A stretch of DNA of 64,000 bases from Sulfobacillus thermosulfidooxidans (GTDB taxonomy: Bacteria > Bacillota > Sulfobacillia > Sulfobacillales > Sulfobacillaceae). A program made the translations under genes and the position numbers. This document shows, in pieces, positions 1-8,305 of the stretch (position 1 is its first letter; every line of letters begins with the position of its first letter). Location: positions 1,116,001-1,180,000 of the forward strand of contig NZ_LGRO01000001.1 in assembly GCF_001280565.1 (NCBI RefSeq). The letters are read 5' to 3'. The notes beneath the pieces were generated by a model that had not been told where the DNA came from, did not search any database, and was given only the letters and a program-made list of their open reading frames with translations.

Positions 1-1
1 T

Positions 2-9
2 GCTATAAT
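2..9 (+). promoter_or_regulatory. Extended -10 promoter element ahead of the Ppx-mutS operon
   Basis: The sequence TGCTATAAT at the very start of the window matches an extended -10 box (TGn followed by a perfect TATAAT). The -35 region lies outside the window. It stands about 50 bases before the first start codon, and an AGGAGA ribosome site precedes that ATG. It probably drives the ppx-like, mutS, mutL, miaA operon. Confidence 0.5.
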
Positions 10-59
10 ACTGACACATTGAAGACAGCCGAGCAATCTATCACAGATAAGGAGATACC

Positions 60-815
60 ATGAGTGCCATCGCAGTCTTAAAAATTGGATCGACGACGAC
101 GGCTTTATTGATTGCCAAAAATCTCTCTACACCTTTAGTCTATGAGCAATCGGTGGTGAACCTATTTGCCGAGGATGCGTCCATCCAGTTGGAGCAAACC
201 CTGGCACGATTTACGCAACTATCAGACCAGTGGCACTGTCCGAGACGATTGGCGGCGGGGGGAGAGGCGATTCGTCAGTTGCCTCATCTTGCGACATCTA
301 TTCGTCACTGGGGATGGCCTCTGTGGCCTGTTGATGGACAGATGGAAGGGCATTTAACGTGGTTTGCTGTAAAAGCATTAGAACCGCAAATGGATTGGAT
401 TATTGATATTGGGGGTGGGAGTACGGAATTTGCCTCCTCCCAGCATATTATCTCCCTGCCTATTGGGGCAGCTACTACCGTTCGTCAAATTCCATGGCCT
501 CAAGATATCCACGCCGAAGAGCCATATGTTGTGGGAGGAACAGCCCACGCTCTGTCATTACTCACTGGGCAACGGGTCATGCGCTTGACGGACATTGAAA
601 GCGTAGCGGAACAGATCGTGCACCACCCTGAACGCCTCAATTTTATGGATCCCGTGAGACGGACTATTTTTCCGAATGGCCTTAAGGTCATTCAGGAGAT
701 TATGCGACATTATCATTGGTCTAAGGTCACCTATTCCCCTTATGGCTTTCTCCAAGGGATTTGGTTGGCCTGTGCGTTGGGCAAGGATCAGAAAACGGGG
801 AACGGTGATTTATGA
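60..815 (+). CDS. Ppx/GppA-family phosphatase-like protein, possibly degenerate
   Basis: The family hydrolyses polyphosphate or pppGpp with an actin/ASKHA-like fold. The second phosphate-binding motif DIGGGSTEF is intact at residues 116-124. The first motif near residue 7 reads LKIGSTTTALLI, where the family normally has an Asp (D-x-GS-N). A lysine therefore sits at that acidic position. At 251 residues it is shorter than the usual 300 or more of even the short Ppx/GppA proteins. The start is ATG with AGGAGA about 6 bases upstream. Its last codon overlaps the mutS start (ATGA), so it leads the mutS-mutL-miaA operon. The missing Asp and short length make catalytic activity doubtful. It could be a nucleotide- or polyphosphate-sensing relative. 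Confidence 0.75.
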   Translation: MSAIAVLKIGSTTTALLIAKNLSTPLVYEQSVVNLFAEDASIQLEQTLARFTQLSDQWHCPRRLAAGGEAIRQLPHLATSIRHWGWPLWPVDGQMEGHLTWFAVKALEPQMDWIIDIGGGSTEFASSQHIISLPIGAATTVRQIPWPQDIHAEEPYVVGGTAHALSLLTGQRVMRLTDIESVAEQIVHHPERLNFMDPVRRTIFPNGLKVIQEIMRHYHWSKVTYSPYGFLQGIWLACALGKDQKTGNGDL

Positions 816-3370
816 CCGCGAAACTGACGCCGATGCAAGAACAGTATCAGCGACTGAAACAACAACATCCGGAGGCTTTGTTGTTTTTCCGTTTGGGCGA
901 TTTTTATGAATTATTTGGTGAGGATGCAGAAATTGCCGCACCGATTTTGGATGTGCAATTAACCACCCGGGATAAAGTGACGCCGATGTGTGGAGTTCCT
1001 TATCACGCAGTAGATCAATATTTGCGCAAATTGGTTGAGAAAGGTTTTACCATCGCCATTGCGGAACAAATGGAAGATCCTCGCTTTGCCAAAGGCTTGG
1101 TGGACCGCGAGATTATCCGGGTGGTCTCACCGGGGACCTTTGTTGATGAATCAGACGGACAGCCTACACGCTTTGCTGTTCTCTATGTGGCTAAGCGCGA
1201 ATGGGCCTTGGTCATCGCGGAATTAGCCACGGGATCGGTGTATTTTACGGAACAACGGATTAATTCCCGCATGACGACCTGGATACAAGAAGAGTGGGAA
1301 CGGTGGCATCCCCAAGAATATTTGACGAATTGGGAAACGGATGTTGTTTTAGCCGGTAAGGCTGTTGCGGATAGATCATGGTTTAATAAAATCTTGTCGC
1401 CTCGGGATTTAGAACAATACTTAGCGCAGAAGTTCGGAACCTCCGGTTTACGTACCTTTGGTCTGGTTGAACATCCTACAGCGCAGGCTGCGCTTTATGT
1501 GTTGTGGCGTTATTTAACCGACTTGGAACACCGCGAACCGGTGCACTTGACCAATATTTTGTGGTACCATCCTGGCCAACAAATGGCGGTGAGCGCGAGA
1601 ACCCTGCATCAATTACATGTGTTATCTAGTGATGGTCCCAGTCTTCTCTCCATTTTAGATAAGACGCTGACACCAATGGGTTCACGCTTGTTAGCATCGT
1701 GGTTAGAGCGACCGTTAACATGTAAAAGCCAAATTTTATTGCGCCAACAGGCGATCAAATGGTTTATGACGCAGCTTGCTATCCGTAAACAAGTCCGCGA
1801 ACGGTTACAAATCATAGGTGATCTTTCCAAAAAGATTTCCCGAGTGGCCCTAGGTATGGCTACACCCAAAGATCTCGTTGCGATTGCTAAAACGCTAGCC
1901 ACAACATTGGACATCTACCACACGGTACAGGACATGCCACACGATCTTTTACCGGTCTTCCCCTCTTTGGATGTGATTTCAGATATCTTGTTACATTTAC
2001 GGGTGCTGAAAGAGGACGTGCCTAACAAATGGGATGAAGGCAACATTATTCAAGAAGGGGTTGATCCACAGATCGATCGTCTACGGTCGGTCATTACCAA
2101 TCAGCGGGAAGCACTAGCGAGCCTTGAACAAGAAGAAAAAGATCGGTCGGGAATTAAAACATTGAAAGTGGGATATCACCGCACCTTTGGCTATTACTTG
2201 GAAGTGAGCCGAGGACAAACTCATAAAGTTCCTGATGACTGGAGACGGCGGCAAACTATGGCGAATGCCGAACGGTATACGAGTGATGCGCTACTGGAAC
2301 TAGAGCGGACGATTTTGGAAGCCCTAGACCGGGTCAAGACGCTCGAATACGAACGGGGTAGAGAACTCCTTTTACTCGTGCAAACGCATAGCGAACCCTT
2401 AAACCAGCTAGCCCGTTGGTTGGCAACTTTAGATGTGTATAGTGCGCTAGCTGAAGTCGCGGTCATGCGTTCTTATACTTTTCCTGAGTGGCAGGACAGT
2501 GCCATACGAGATATGGAAATCACGGGATTGCGGCACCCCATTTTAGAGACCCTCACGCCGCATTTTGTGCCGACATCGATTACGTTACCTGAAGATCTTC
2601 GGGTCATACTGATTACCGGACCGAATATGGGGGGCAAGTCCACTTTCATGCGGGCATTAGCTCTTAATGTGATTATGGCCCACATTGGAGCGCCAGTTGC
2701 GTGCGAGCATATGCATCTTCCCGTTTTTTCCGGTGTTTATGCCCGGATTGGCGCGGATGATGACATTTACCGAGGCCAAAGTACGTTTATGGTTGAAATG
2801 GAGGAGATGGCGTGGATTTTGCGCCAAAGCGATCGCGAAAGTCTGGTGATTTTGGATGAGTTGGGACGGGGAACCTCAACCTTTGACGGGATGGCGATTG
2901 CTCAGGCCGTTGTCGAACGCCTGGCCACCCCTGCCGCCCCTTTAACGTTATTCGCCACTCATTATCATGAACTCACCCAGTTGGCGACGAGCCATCCACG
3001 CATGGTCAATTTTACGGTGGAAGTGATTCATGATCCGAAAACCGGACAATTGGTCTTTACCCACCGTATCATCAATGGTGCCGCATCGCGTTCGTATGGT
3101 GTTGAAGTGGCTGAATTGGCGGGTTTCCCCAAAACTTTGCTGACACGGGCTCGTCATCTGTTAACGATGTGGGAAGAACAGACGCAAGAATTAACCCAGC
3201 CCGTACAACAAGTTACGTGGTTTCGTCCCGATCCCTTAGGACAAGAATTGCTAGATGCCTTAAGACTTCTCGAGCTGGATGATCTATCTCCTCGTGAGGC
3301 ATGGCAATGGCTTCAAGACTGGCGCGAGCGGGTGAAGCGCTCGAGCCTGGATGAAAGGAGTAGCGGATGA
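812..3370 (+). CDS. mutS: DNA mismatch repair protein MutS
   Basis: MutS recognises base mismatches and, with ATP, recruits MutL. The 852-residue protein has the N-terminal mismatch-binding Phe-x-Glu (F31 and E33 in GDFYELF), the connector and lever/clamp regions, and a C-terminal ABC-type ATPase. Walker A is GPNMGGKST at about 603-611, and Walker B with the signature is LVILDELGRGTSTFDG from about 678. The length is normal for MutS1. The start ATG overlaps the upstream stop codon by four bases, and the stop overlaps the mutL start in the same way. Translation of the three genes is therefore probably coupled. Nothing looks broken. Confidence 0.98.
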   Translation: MTAKLTPMQEQYQRLKQQHPEALLFFRLGDFYELFGEDAEIAAPILDVQLTTRDKVTPMCGVPYHAVDQYLRKLVEKGFTIAIAEQMEDPRFAKGLVDREIIRVVSPGTFVDESDGQPTRFAVLYVAKREWALVIAELATGSVYFTEQRINSRMTTWIQEEWERWHPQEYLTNWETDVVLAGKAVADRSWFNKILSPRDLEQYLAQKFGTSGLRTFGLVEHPTAQAALYVLWRYLTDLEHREPVHLTNILWYHPGQQMAVSARTLHQLHVLSSDGPSLLSILDKTLTPMGSRLLASWLERPLTCKSQILLRQQAIKWFMTQLAIRKQVRERLQIIGDLSKKISRVALGMATPKDLVAIAKTLATTLDIYHTVQDMPHDLLPVFPSLDVISDILLHLRVLKEDVPNKWDEGNIIQEGVDPQIDRLRSVITNQREALASLEQEEKDRSGIKTLKVGYHRTFGYYLEVSRGQTHKVPDDWRRRQTMANAERYTSDALLELERTILEALDRVKTLEYERGRELLLLVQTHSEPLNQLARWLATLDVYSALAEVAVMRSYTFPEWQDSAIRDMEITGLRHPILETLTPHFVPTSITLPEDLRVILITGPNMGGKSTFMRALALNVIMAHIGAPVACEHMHLPVFSGVYARIGADDDIYRGQSTFMVEMEEMAWILRQSDRESLVILDELGRGTSTFDGMAIAQAVVERLATPAAPLTLFATHYHELTQLATSHPRMVNFTVEVIHDPKTGQLVFTHRIINGAASRSYGVEVAELAGFPKTLLTRARHLLTMWEEQTQELTQPVQQVTWFRPDPLGQELLDALRLLELDDLSPREAWQWLQDWRERVKRSSLDERSSG

Positions 3371-5094
3371 GTCGGATCCATATTCTCGATCCCTTGGTCG
3401 CCGATCAGATTGCTGCCGGTGAAGTGGTGGAACGTCCCGCATCTGTTGTCAAAGAACTGGTTGAAAATAGTCTCGATGCCATGGCGAAGCATATTGATGT
3501 GCAAATTGACGATGGTGGAAGGCAGCTCATTGCCGTCCAAGACGATGGGCTGGGAATGGATGGGGAGGATCTTGTCTTGTCGGTTCGCCGACATGCAACG
3601 TCAAAAATCAAGGTTTTGGATGACTTAACCCGGTCGATGACCCTGGGATTTCGTGGAGAAGCCCTGGCGGCTATTTCCGCGGTCAGTCATACGCATTTAT
3701 TTTCCCGTCCTCACGATCAGTCTTATGGATTTCATCTGGTGGTTGATGGTGGCAACATTGGCGAATTAGTCCCGACTGCCATGGCGGAAGGTACAGTAAT
3801 CCGGGTCGAGGAACTATTTTTCAATGTGCCAGCGCGATTGAAAGCTATTAAATCGGCTCATGCGGAACTCGGGGCCATCCAGCAATTATTGCAGCATTAT
3901 GCCATTGGGTATGCGGATGTAGCCATAACCCTTCGCGATGGGGAAAAGATCTTGTGGCACACAATAGGTAATGGGCAAGTTCAAGACGTTATCCTTCAAT
4001 TATTTGGCAGCGAAATTGCCGATAGCTTATTACCTGTCCATTACGAACAAGAGGGACTAGTCATCCATGGATTTATTTGTCCCGCTATGAAAAACCGGGG
4101 AACACGGCAGGGGCAAAGTTTATACATTAATCGGCGCTGGGTTAACAATTGGGTGTTGCGAAATGCCATTGAAGAAGCATTTCGTCCCCATCTTCCCGAG
4201 CGGCGTTATCCATATTTTTGGCTTTTCATTACTGTGGATGGATCGGAAGTGGATCCCAATGCCCATCCGACCAAATCGGAAGTGCGTTTAGACCATGAAC
4301 GGTTTATTGCTGGAAAACTATACCATGCGGTACAAGACTCATTGGCGGCGCATTCACCGTCGGAACCGTTATCGCTCGCCGCGGCTGAGACGGAGAAGCC
4401 CTCACAACTTTATGTGTCGTGGCAAGATTCGGAGTCTTTGGAGCCGTCATGGCGTTGGCCCTCGGAGATGGATGCAGACGCTGTCCCAGTCTTACACGAC
4501 GAATACAAAGCCTTAATTCCCTTGGCTCAGTGGCAAGCGAAATATATCATTGCGCAAGGCCCTTTAGGTCTTTATCTCATTGATCAGCATGCTGCTCATG
4601 AGCGGGTATACTATGAACAGTTTCGCCGTAAGGGCCAAGAAATTCTGGTGGCACAACCATTGTTAATTCCTTATACCTATACTTGTTTACCGGGAGAATG
4701 GGCTAAATGGCGCGAGTATCGCGACATGTTTTTAGAAATGGGTTTTGATATCACCGAAGTGGGGGGGACCACCCTAATGGTTCGGGCGATTCCTCAAGGT
4801 CTCATGAATTCCCCCAGTGATAGCGGTGGTATTATCCGTACCGTTCTGGAATCCTTAGCTGATGGTTTACACCACCATGATCATCCCATATTTTGGACGC
4901 AAGAAACTCAATATGCTTTGGCCGCATGCAAGGCGGCCGTCAAAGCGTACCGGGTGCTAACCATGGAAGAAATGCAAGCCTTGCTGGATATGATGGCCAC
5001 TGTTGATGATCCCAGGGGCTGTCCCCATGGACGCCCTACGACACTCCATTTGACGTTAGAGGAGGTTGACCGCCGTTTTGGACGAAAGGGGTAA
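3367..5094 (+). CDS. mutL: DNA mismatch repair protein MutL (endonuclease type)
   Basis: MutL is the matchmaker and, in bacteria without MutH, the nicking endonuclease of mismatch repair. The N-terminal GHKL ATPase motifs are all visible (ELVENSLDA, DDGLGM, ATSKI, GFRGEALAAIS). The C-terminal dimerisation domain carries the metal-binding endonuclease signature DQHAAHERVYYE from residue 406 and the CPHGRP motif from residue 552. This is therefore an endonuclease-competent MutL, as in other Firmicutes. It is 575 residues long, with a short linker. ATG overlaps the mutS stop. The 3' end overlaps the start of miaA. Confidence 0.98.
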   Translation: MSRIHILDPLVADQIAAGEVVERPASVVKELVENSLDAMAKHIDVQIDDGGRQLIAVQDDGLGMDGEDLVLSVRRHATSKIKVLDDLTRSMTLGFRGEALAAISAVSHTHLFSRPHDQSYGFHLVVDGGNIGELVPTAMAEGTVIRVEELFFNVPARLKAIKSAHAELGAIQQLLQHYAIGYADVAITLRDGEKILWHTIGNGQVQDVILQLFGSEIADSLLPVHYEQEGLVIHGFICPAMKNRGTRQGQSLYINRRWVNNWVLRNAIEEAFRPHLPERRYPYFWLFITVDGSEVDPNAHPTKSEVRLDHERFIAGKLYHAVQDSLAAHSPSEPLSLAAAETEKPSQLYVSWQDSESLEPSWRWPSEMDADAVPVLHDEYKALIPLAQWQAKYIIAQGPLGLYLIDQHAAHERVYYEQFRRKGQEILVAQPLLIPYTYTCLPGEWAKWREYRDMFLEMGFDITEVGGTTLMVRAIPQGLMNSPSDSGGIIRTVLESLADGLHHHDHPIFWTQETQYALAACKAAVKAYRVLTMEEMQALLDMMATVDDPRGCPHGRPTTLHLTLEEVDRRFGRKG

Positions 5095-6025
5095 ACAGCC
5101 GTTACTCATTTTGGCCGGACCGACGGCCGTGGGAAAGACGGAAATCAGCCTTTCCATAGCGCGGGAACTCCATGGGGAGATTGTGTCCTGTGATTCAGGA
5201 CAAGTTTTTCAAGGACTGGATATTGGCACGGCTAAAATTTCTCCTGCCGATCGTCAAAACATTCCGCACTTTGGTATCGATCTTGTCAGTCCATGGTCGG
5301 CTTTTTCTGTTGCAGATTACCAAGCTTACGCAAAGCAAGTGATTACTGAGATTGCTAGCCGAGGCCATCTGCCGATTCTGGTCGGAGGCACGGGATTATG
5401 GATTCGCGCTCTTGTTCAAAATTATTTGTTTTCGCCGCAAAATCCCGAGTTATCGCAAATTCTCCGCCGCCATATTCGGATGATTGGTGATGAACATGGC
5501 TGGGAACTCATTCGTGAATTGCTTAAAACAGTGGATCCGGCAAGTTATGAGGCTATTGCGCCGCAAGATCATCACCGGCTGACCCGTGCATTAGAAGTGT
5601 TCTGGAGCACTGGCAAACCTCTTCCCCGGACCGGTCACGAAAGTCCTTATCATGTGGCGTATTGGGTTTTGACCAGACCTTTACGGGAACTGCATCACCG
5701 AATCGAGATACGGACAGAACAAATGATTGCAGCCGGGCTTCCTGATGAAGTGCTGACCTTGTTAAAGCGAGGGGTTCCCCGGAAATCACAAGCGTTATCT
5801 GCAATCGGTTATCGAGAAACGGTTGACTGGGCTTATGGCTTGTCTTCGGATACAGAGCGTGACCAACTGATTATGCTGCATACGAAACAATATGCCAAAA
5901 GGCAACTGACCTGGTTTCGCTCAGAAAAAATGGCTCGATGGCTGGATTTGTCATTGTTTGGCCCAGAGCGTGTGATTCAACAAATTGTTCAACATGCGCA
6001 CCAAACCTTTGATTTGTCCGGTTAA
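5078..6025 (+). CDS. miaA: tRNA dimethylallyltransferase MiaA
   Basis: MiaA transfers a dimethylallyl group to A37 of tRNAs that read codons starting with U. The P-loop AGPTAVGKT is near the N-terminus. Other family motifs are SCDSGQVFQGLDIGTAK, LVGGTGLW and the C-terminal QYAKRQLTWFR. An in-frame TTG at 5066 touches the GGAGG ribosome site and could not be used efficiently. The TTG at 5078 lies 12 bases after GGAGG and is the better start, giving about 315 residues. The gene overlaps mutL by 17 bases. Its TAA stop overlaps the stop of the convergent SleB-like gene (bases 6022-6025). The mutS-mutL-miaA order is common in bacteria. Confidence 0.95.
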   Translation: MDERGKQPLLILAGPTAVGKTEISLSIARELHGEIVSCDSGQVFQGLDIGTAKISPADRQNIPHFGIDLVSPWSAFSVADYQAYAKQVITEIASRGHLPILVGGTGLWIRALVQNYLFSPQNPELSQILRRHIRMIGDEHGWELIRELLKTVDPASYEAIAPQDHHRLTRALEVFWSTGKPLPRTGHESPYHVAYWVLTRPLRELHHRIEIRTEQMIAAGLPDEVLTLLKRGVPRKSQALSAIGYRETVDWAYGLSSDTERDQLIMLHTKQYAKRQLTWFRSEKMARWLDLSLFGPERVIQQIVQHAHQTFDLSG

Positions 6026-6966
6026 CGGCAAAATACCTGGTCGCCGATGACAGCTGTGACTGGCAGGCTATTCATCCAGTTATCATAGGGTAATGACGGA
6101 TTATAGTAAAAGAGGGCACCGTGGGTCGGATCCCAGCCCTTTAGGGCCGCACTCACGGCTAAATAGGCCATCGAGTTAGCGGGACTCCAAATGGTGCCGT
6201 TGCTTACCGATTCAAACTGCCCGGGTTCCTCAATAACTTGGGGAATGGTTTTCGGAAAGCCAGGGGTTTTCAGACGATTGAGGACGACAGCGGCCACAGC
6301 AACTTGTCCAATGAATGGCTGATTCCCGGCTTCTGCATGCACTAAATGGGCAAGTAAGCGAAAATCCTCCCGTGAATAGGGAAGAGACGAGCTTGTGGGC
6401 GAGGCAAGCGGCGCGGCAGGGGCTTGGTAGCTAGCGAGTGCTTGTCCCGTGTAGGGAATGACTAATGTTTGGCCCGGTTGCAGTTTGTCGCTCAATAACC
6501 GATTTTCGTGCCATAAGGCGACCAACGAGACTTTAAATTGACGAGCAATGGTATTTAATGTGTCATGGGGTTTAACGACATAGGTTTGAGGAATGAGCAG
6601 GGTTTGGCCGGCGTAGATGGTCGTTGAGGTCAAATGATTGAGTTGTTCCAATTCTTGAATCGATACATGAAATTTGTTTGAAATGGCCCATAGCGAATCC
6701 CCCCATTGAATATGATACACCCGTGGTGGCCGGGTCGTGGGTTTAGGCATCGGTTTAATAACGGGAAGGGGACGATTTTTAGGAATCGGTGCTGGTTCCA
6801 CATGTGTTGGTTTGGGTGAATCCGTGGGATTTGACCGGCTGACATTGGGGGTGAGTGTGCCGTGCATTACGGTGGTTAAACTCAGGGCAAAAACCCCGGC
6901 AATGATACGAAGCGGCCAACGACTCGCATTTCTAACCCACGTGCGCATAGGCGGCGCTTGAATCAT
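6022..6966 (-). CDS. LysM-containing cell-wall hydrolase, SleB (spore cortex-lytic) family
   Basis: The protein (314 residues) has a membrane anchor or signal at about 17-36, a proline-rich linker and two LysM peptidoglycan-binding repeats at about 83-126 and 129-172. A Hydrolase_2/SleB domain follows from about 200 to the end. The catalytic glutamate is likely E212 in LVHAEAGNQ, the family's typical LV.AEA motif. SleB-type enzymes are lytic transglycosylases that degrade spore cortex or vegetative wall. Here LysM repeats stand in for the usual PG_binding_1 domain, as in YkvT/CwlJ-like relatives, so a vegetative role is possible. ATG follows a good GGAGGGATGTGA ribosome site. Confidence 0.88.
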   Translation of the reverse strand: MIQAPPMRTWVRNASRWPLRIIAGVFALSLTTVMHGTLTPNVSRSNPTDSPKPTHVEPAPIPKNRPLPVIKPMPKPTTRPPRVYHIQWGDSLWAISNKFHVSIQELEQLNHLTSTTIYAGQTLLIPQTYVVKPHDTLNTIARQFKVSLVALWHENRLLSDKLQPGQTLVIPYTGQALASYQAPAAPLASPTSSSLPYSREDFRLLAHLVHAEAGNQPFIGQVAVAAVVLNRLKTPGFPKTIPQVIEEPGQFESVSNGTIWSPANSMAYLAVSAALKGWDPTHGALFYYNPSLPYDNWMNSLPVTAVIGDQVFCR

Positions 6967-7036
6967 TCACATCCCTCCGTCATTAGTAAATTTAGTTCAT
7001 GATATGATCCAAAAGTGGAAAACATGTCCAAATCCT

Positions 7037-8287
7037 TTACAGTCTCAAGGTCATGACATAGGCAATGGTGGTGAACATGGTGGCACTTAAATAAATTGTG
7101 GCCATGCCATAGGGCCAAAGCATGCCCATGCCTAACGCACCAAGAGACAATCCAAAGTACATGGCCGCATTATTCCAGGACAAGGCTAACCCTTTTGCAC
7201 CTTTGGCACTAACCAATGCTTTAAGGACAGGAGTATATGAGGTCACCAGTGAAAACAGCAATAATCCAAGCCAGAGGAACGCTCCCCTCCAAGGGTATCT
7301 CAATCCTAGTAAAATCAATGTTTCTGCAAGGAGGGCCCAGCGGATGACCCGTAAATGGCCAACGCGATCACTCAGATATCCAGCTCCTAAAGTGCCTAAC
7401 AACCCAAATAAACCAAAAGCGATCATGAAGGCTGTCAAACGAAGGGGACTAAAATGATAGGATTGCGTGAGATCTAATGGTAGATAGGTGTAAACGGCTC
7501 CAAAACCTGCATATGCGAATGCAGTGACCAGATAATTCACAGCGAGACGGCTGTCAGGACAAATGCTTTGGTTTTGGTGACTGGTATCCTGTTTTGACAC
7601 GGTCCAAAATTTCCACGTGACACCCCATGATAAAAGGCTTAAGACAAAGATCAGCCAAAACGCGGTAGACCATGTCCAAGCGTCGGCGATGACTAGCCCC
7701 AAGGGAATTCCTAAAAAGGTCGCGGAAGAAAAACCCGCGGAAGCAATAGACATTGTTCGTCCCCGGTGATGAATTGAGGTAGTATCAGCAATATAGGCAT
7801 AAAGACTGGGCGTAAAACCTGCGGCACCCACCGCAGCGATGGCCCGACTCCAGAGCAGATAGCGAAAGGGGGGCTCGAGAGCTGTCAGGAAATCACCTGC
7901 CAGAAAGAGTCCTAATCCCAACAAAGCCAGGCGCCGCCGTGTGTAATGGTCGGCAAATACGCCCCAGAGGGGAGAGGAGATGGCATAGGTTAGAGCAAAT
8001 ACGGTGACGAGGAAACTCACCATATTAGGAGGTTGGTGATATTGTCGGGAAATGGCTGGCAATAGTGGCGAGACAATGTATAAATCCAACCCGATGACAA
8101 AGGTTTGGCCAAAAAACCACAAAGGATGAAGTTGCCGTGGAAACGGAATAATCGCCCCGATCGCCCCCTTAACTCGTCTCCTTAAAACGCCATTAGGATG
8201 ACAAAATGACAGGAAAGATATGTATTGAGGCAGGAAAGGAGTCAATAGTCCGCGAATAAATTCTTTAATGAGATAGCTAGAAGTCAT
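7037..8287 (-). CDS. MFS transporter, substrate unknown
   Basis: This is a major facilitator with about 12 hydrophobic segments. It has the loop 2-3 signature (WGVFADHYTRRRL) and a second-half counterpart (GYLSDRVGHLRVI). The second-half segment GAGYLSDR resembles drug-efflux or sugar-type carriers, but the substrate cannot be told. The start is unclear. The frame is open to an ATG at 8335, which would overlap the divergent peptidase gene. The ATG at 8287 is given here but lacks a good ribosome site, and a TTG closer to the first membrane helix is also possible. It lies between the SleB-like gene and a divergent prolyl-oligopeptidase. Confidence 0.85.
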   Translation of the reverse strand: MTSSYLIKEFIRGLLTPFLPQYISFLSFCHPNGVLRRRVKGAIGAIIPFPRQLHPLWFFGQTFVIGLDLYIVSPLLPAISRQYHQPPNMVSFLVTVFALTYAISSPLWGVFADHYTRRRLALLGLGLFLAGDFLTALEPPFRYLLWSRAIAAVGAAGFTPSLYAYIADTTSIHHRGRTMSIASAGFSSATFLGIPLGLVIADAWTWSTAFWLIFVLSLLSWGVTWKFWTVSKQDTSHQNQSICPDSRLAVNYLVTAFAYAGFGAVYTYLPLDLTQSYHFSPLRLTAFMIAFGLFGLLGTLGAGYLSDRVGHLRVIRWALLAETLILLGLRYPWRGAFLWLGLLLFSLVTSYTPVLKALVSAKGAKGLALSWNNAAMYFGLSLGALGMGMLWPYGMATIYLSATMFTTIAYVMTLRL

Positions 8288-8305
8288 AAATTGCCCGGGG
8301 GTTGT

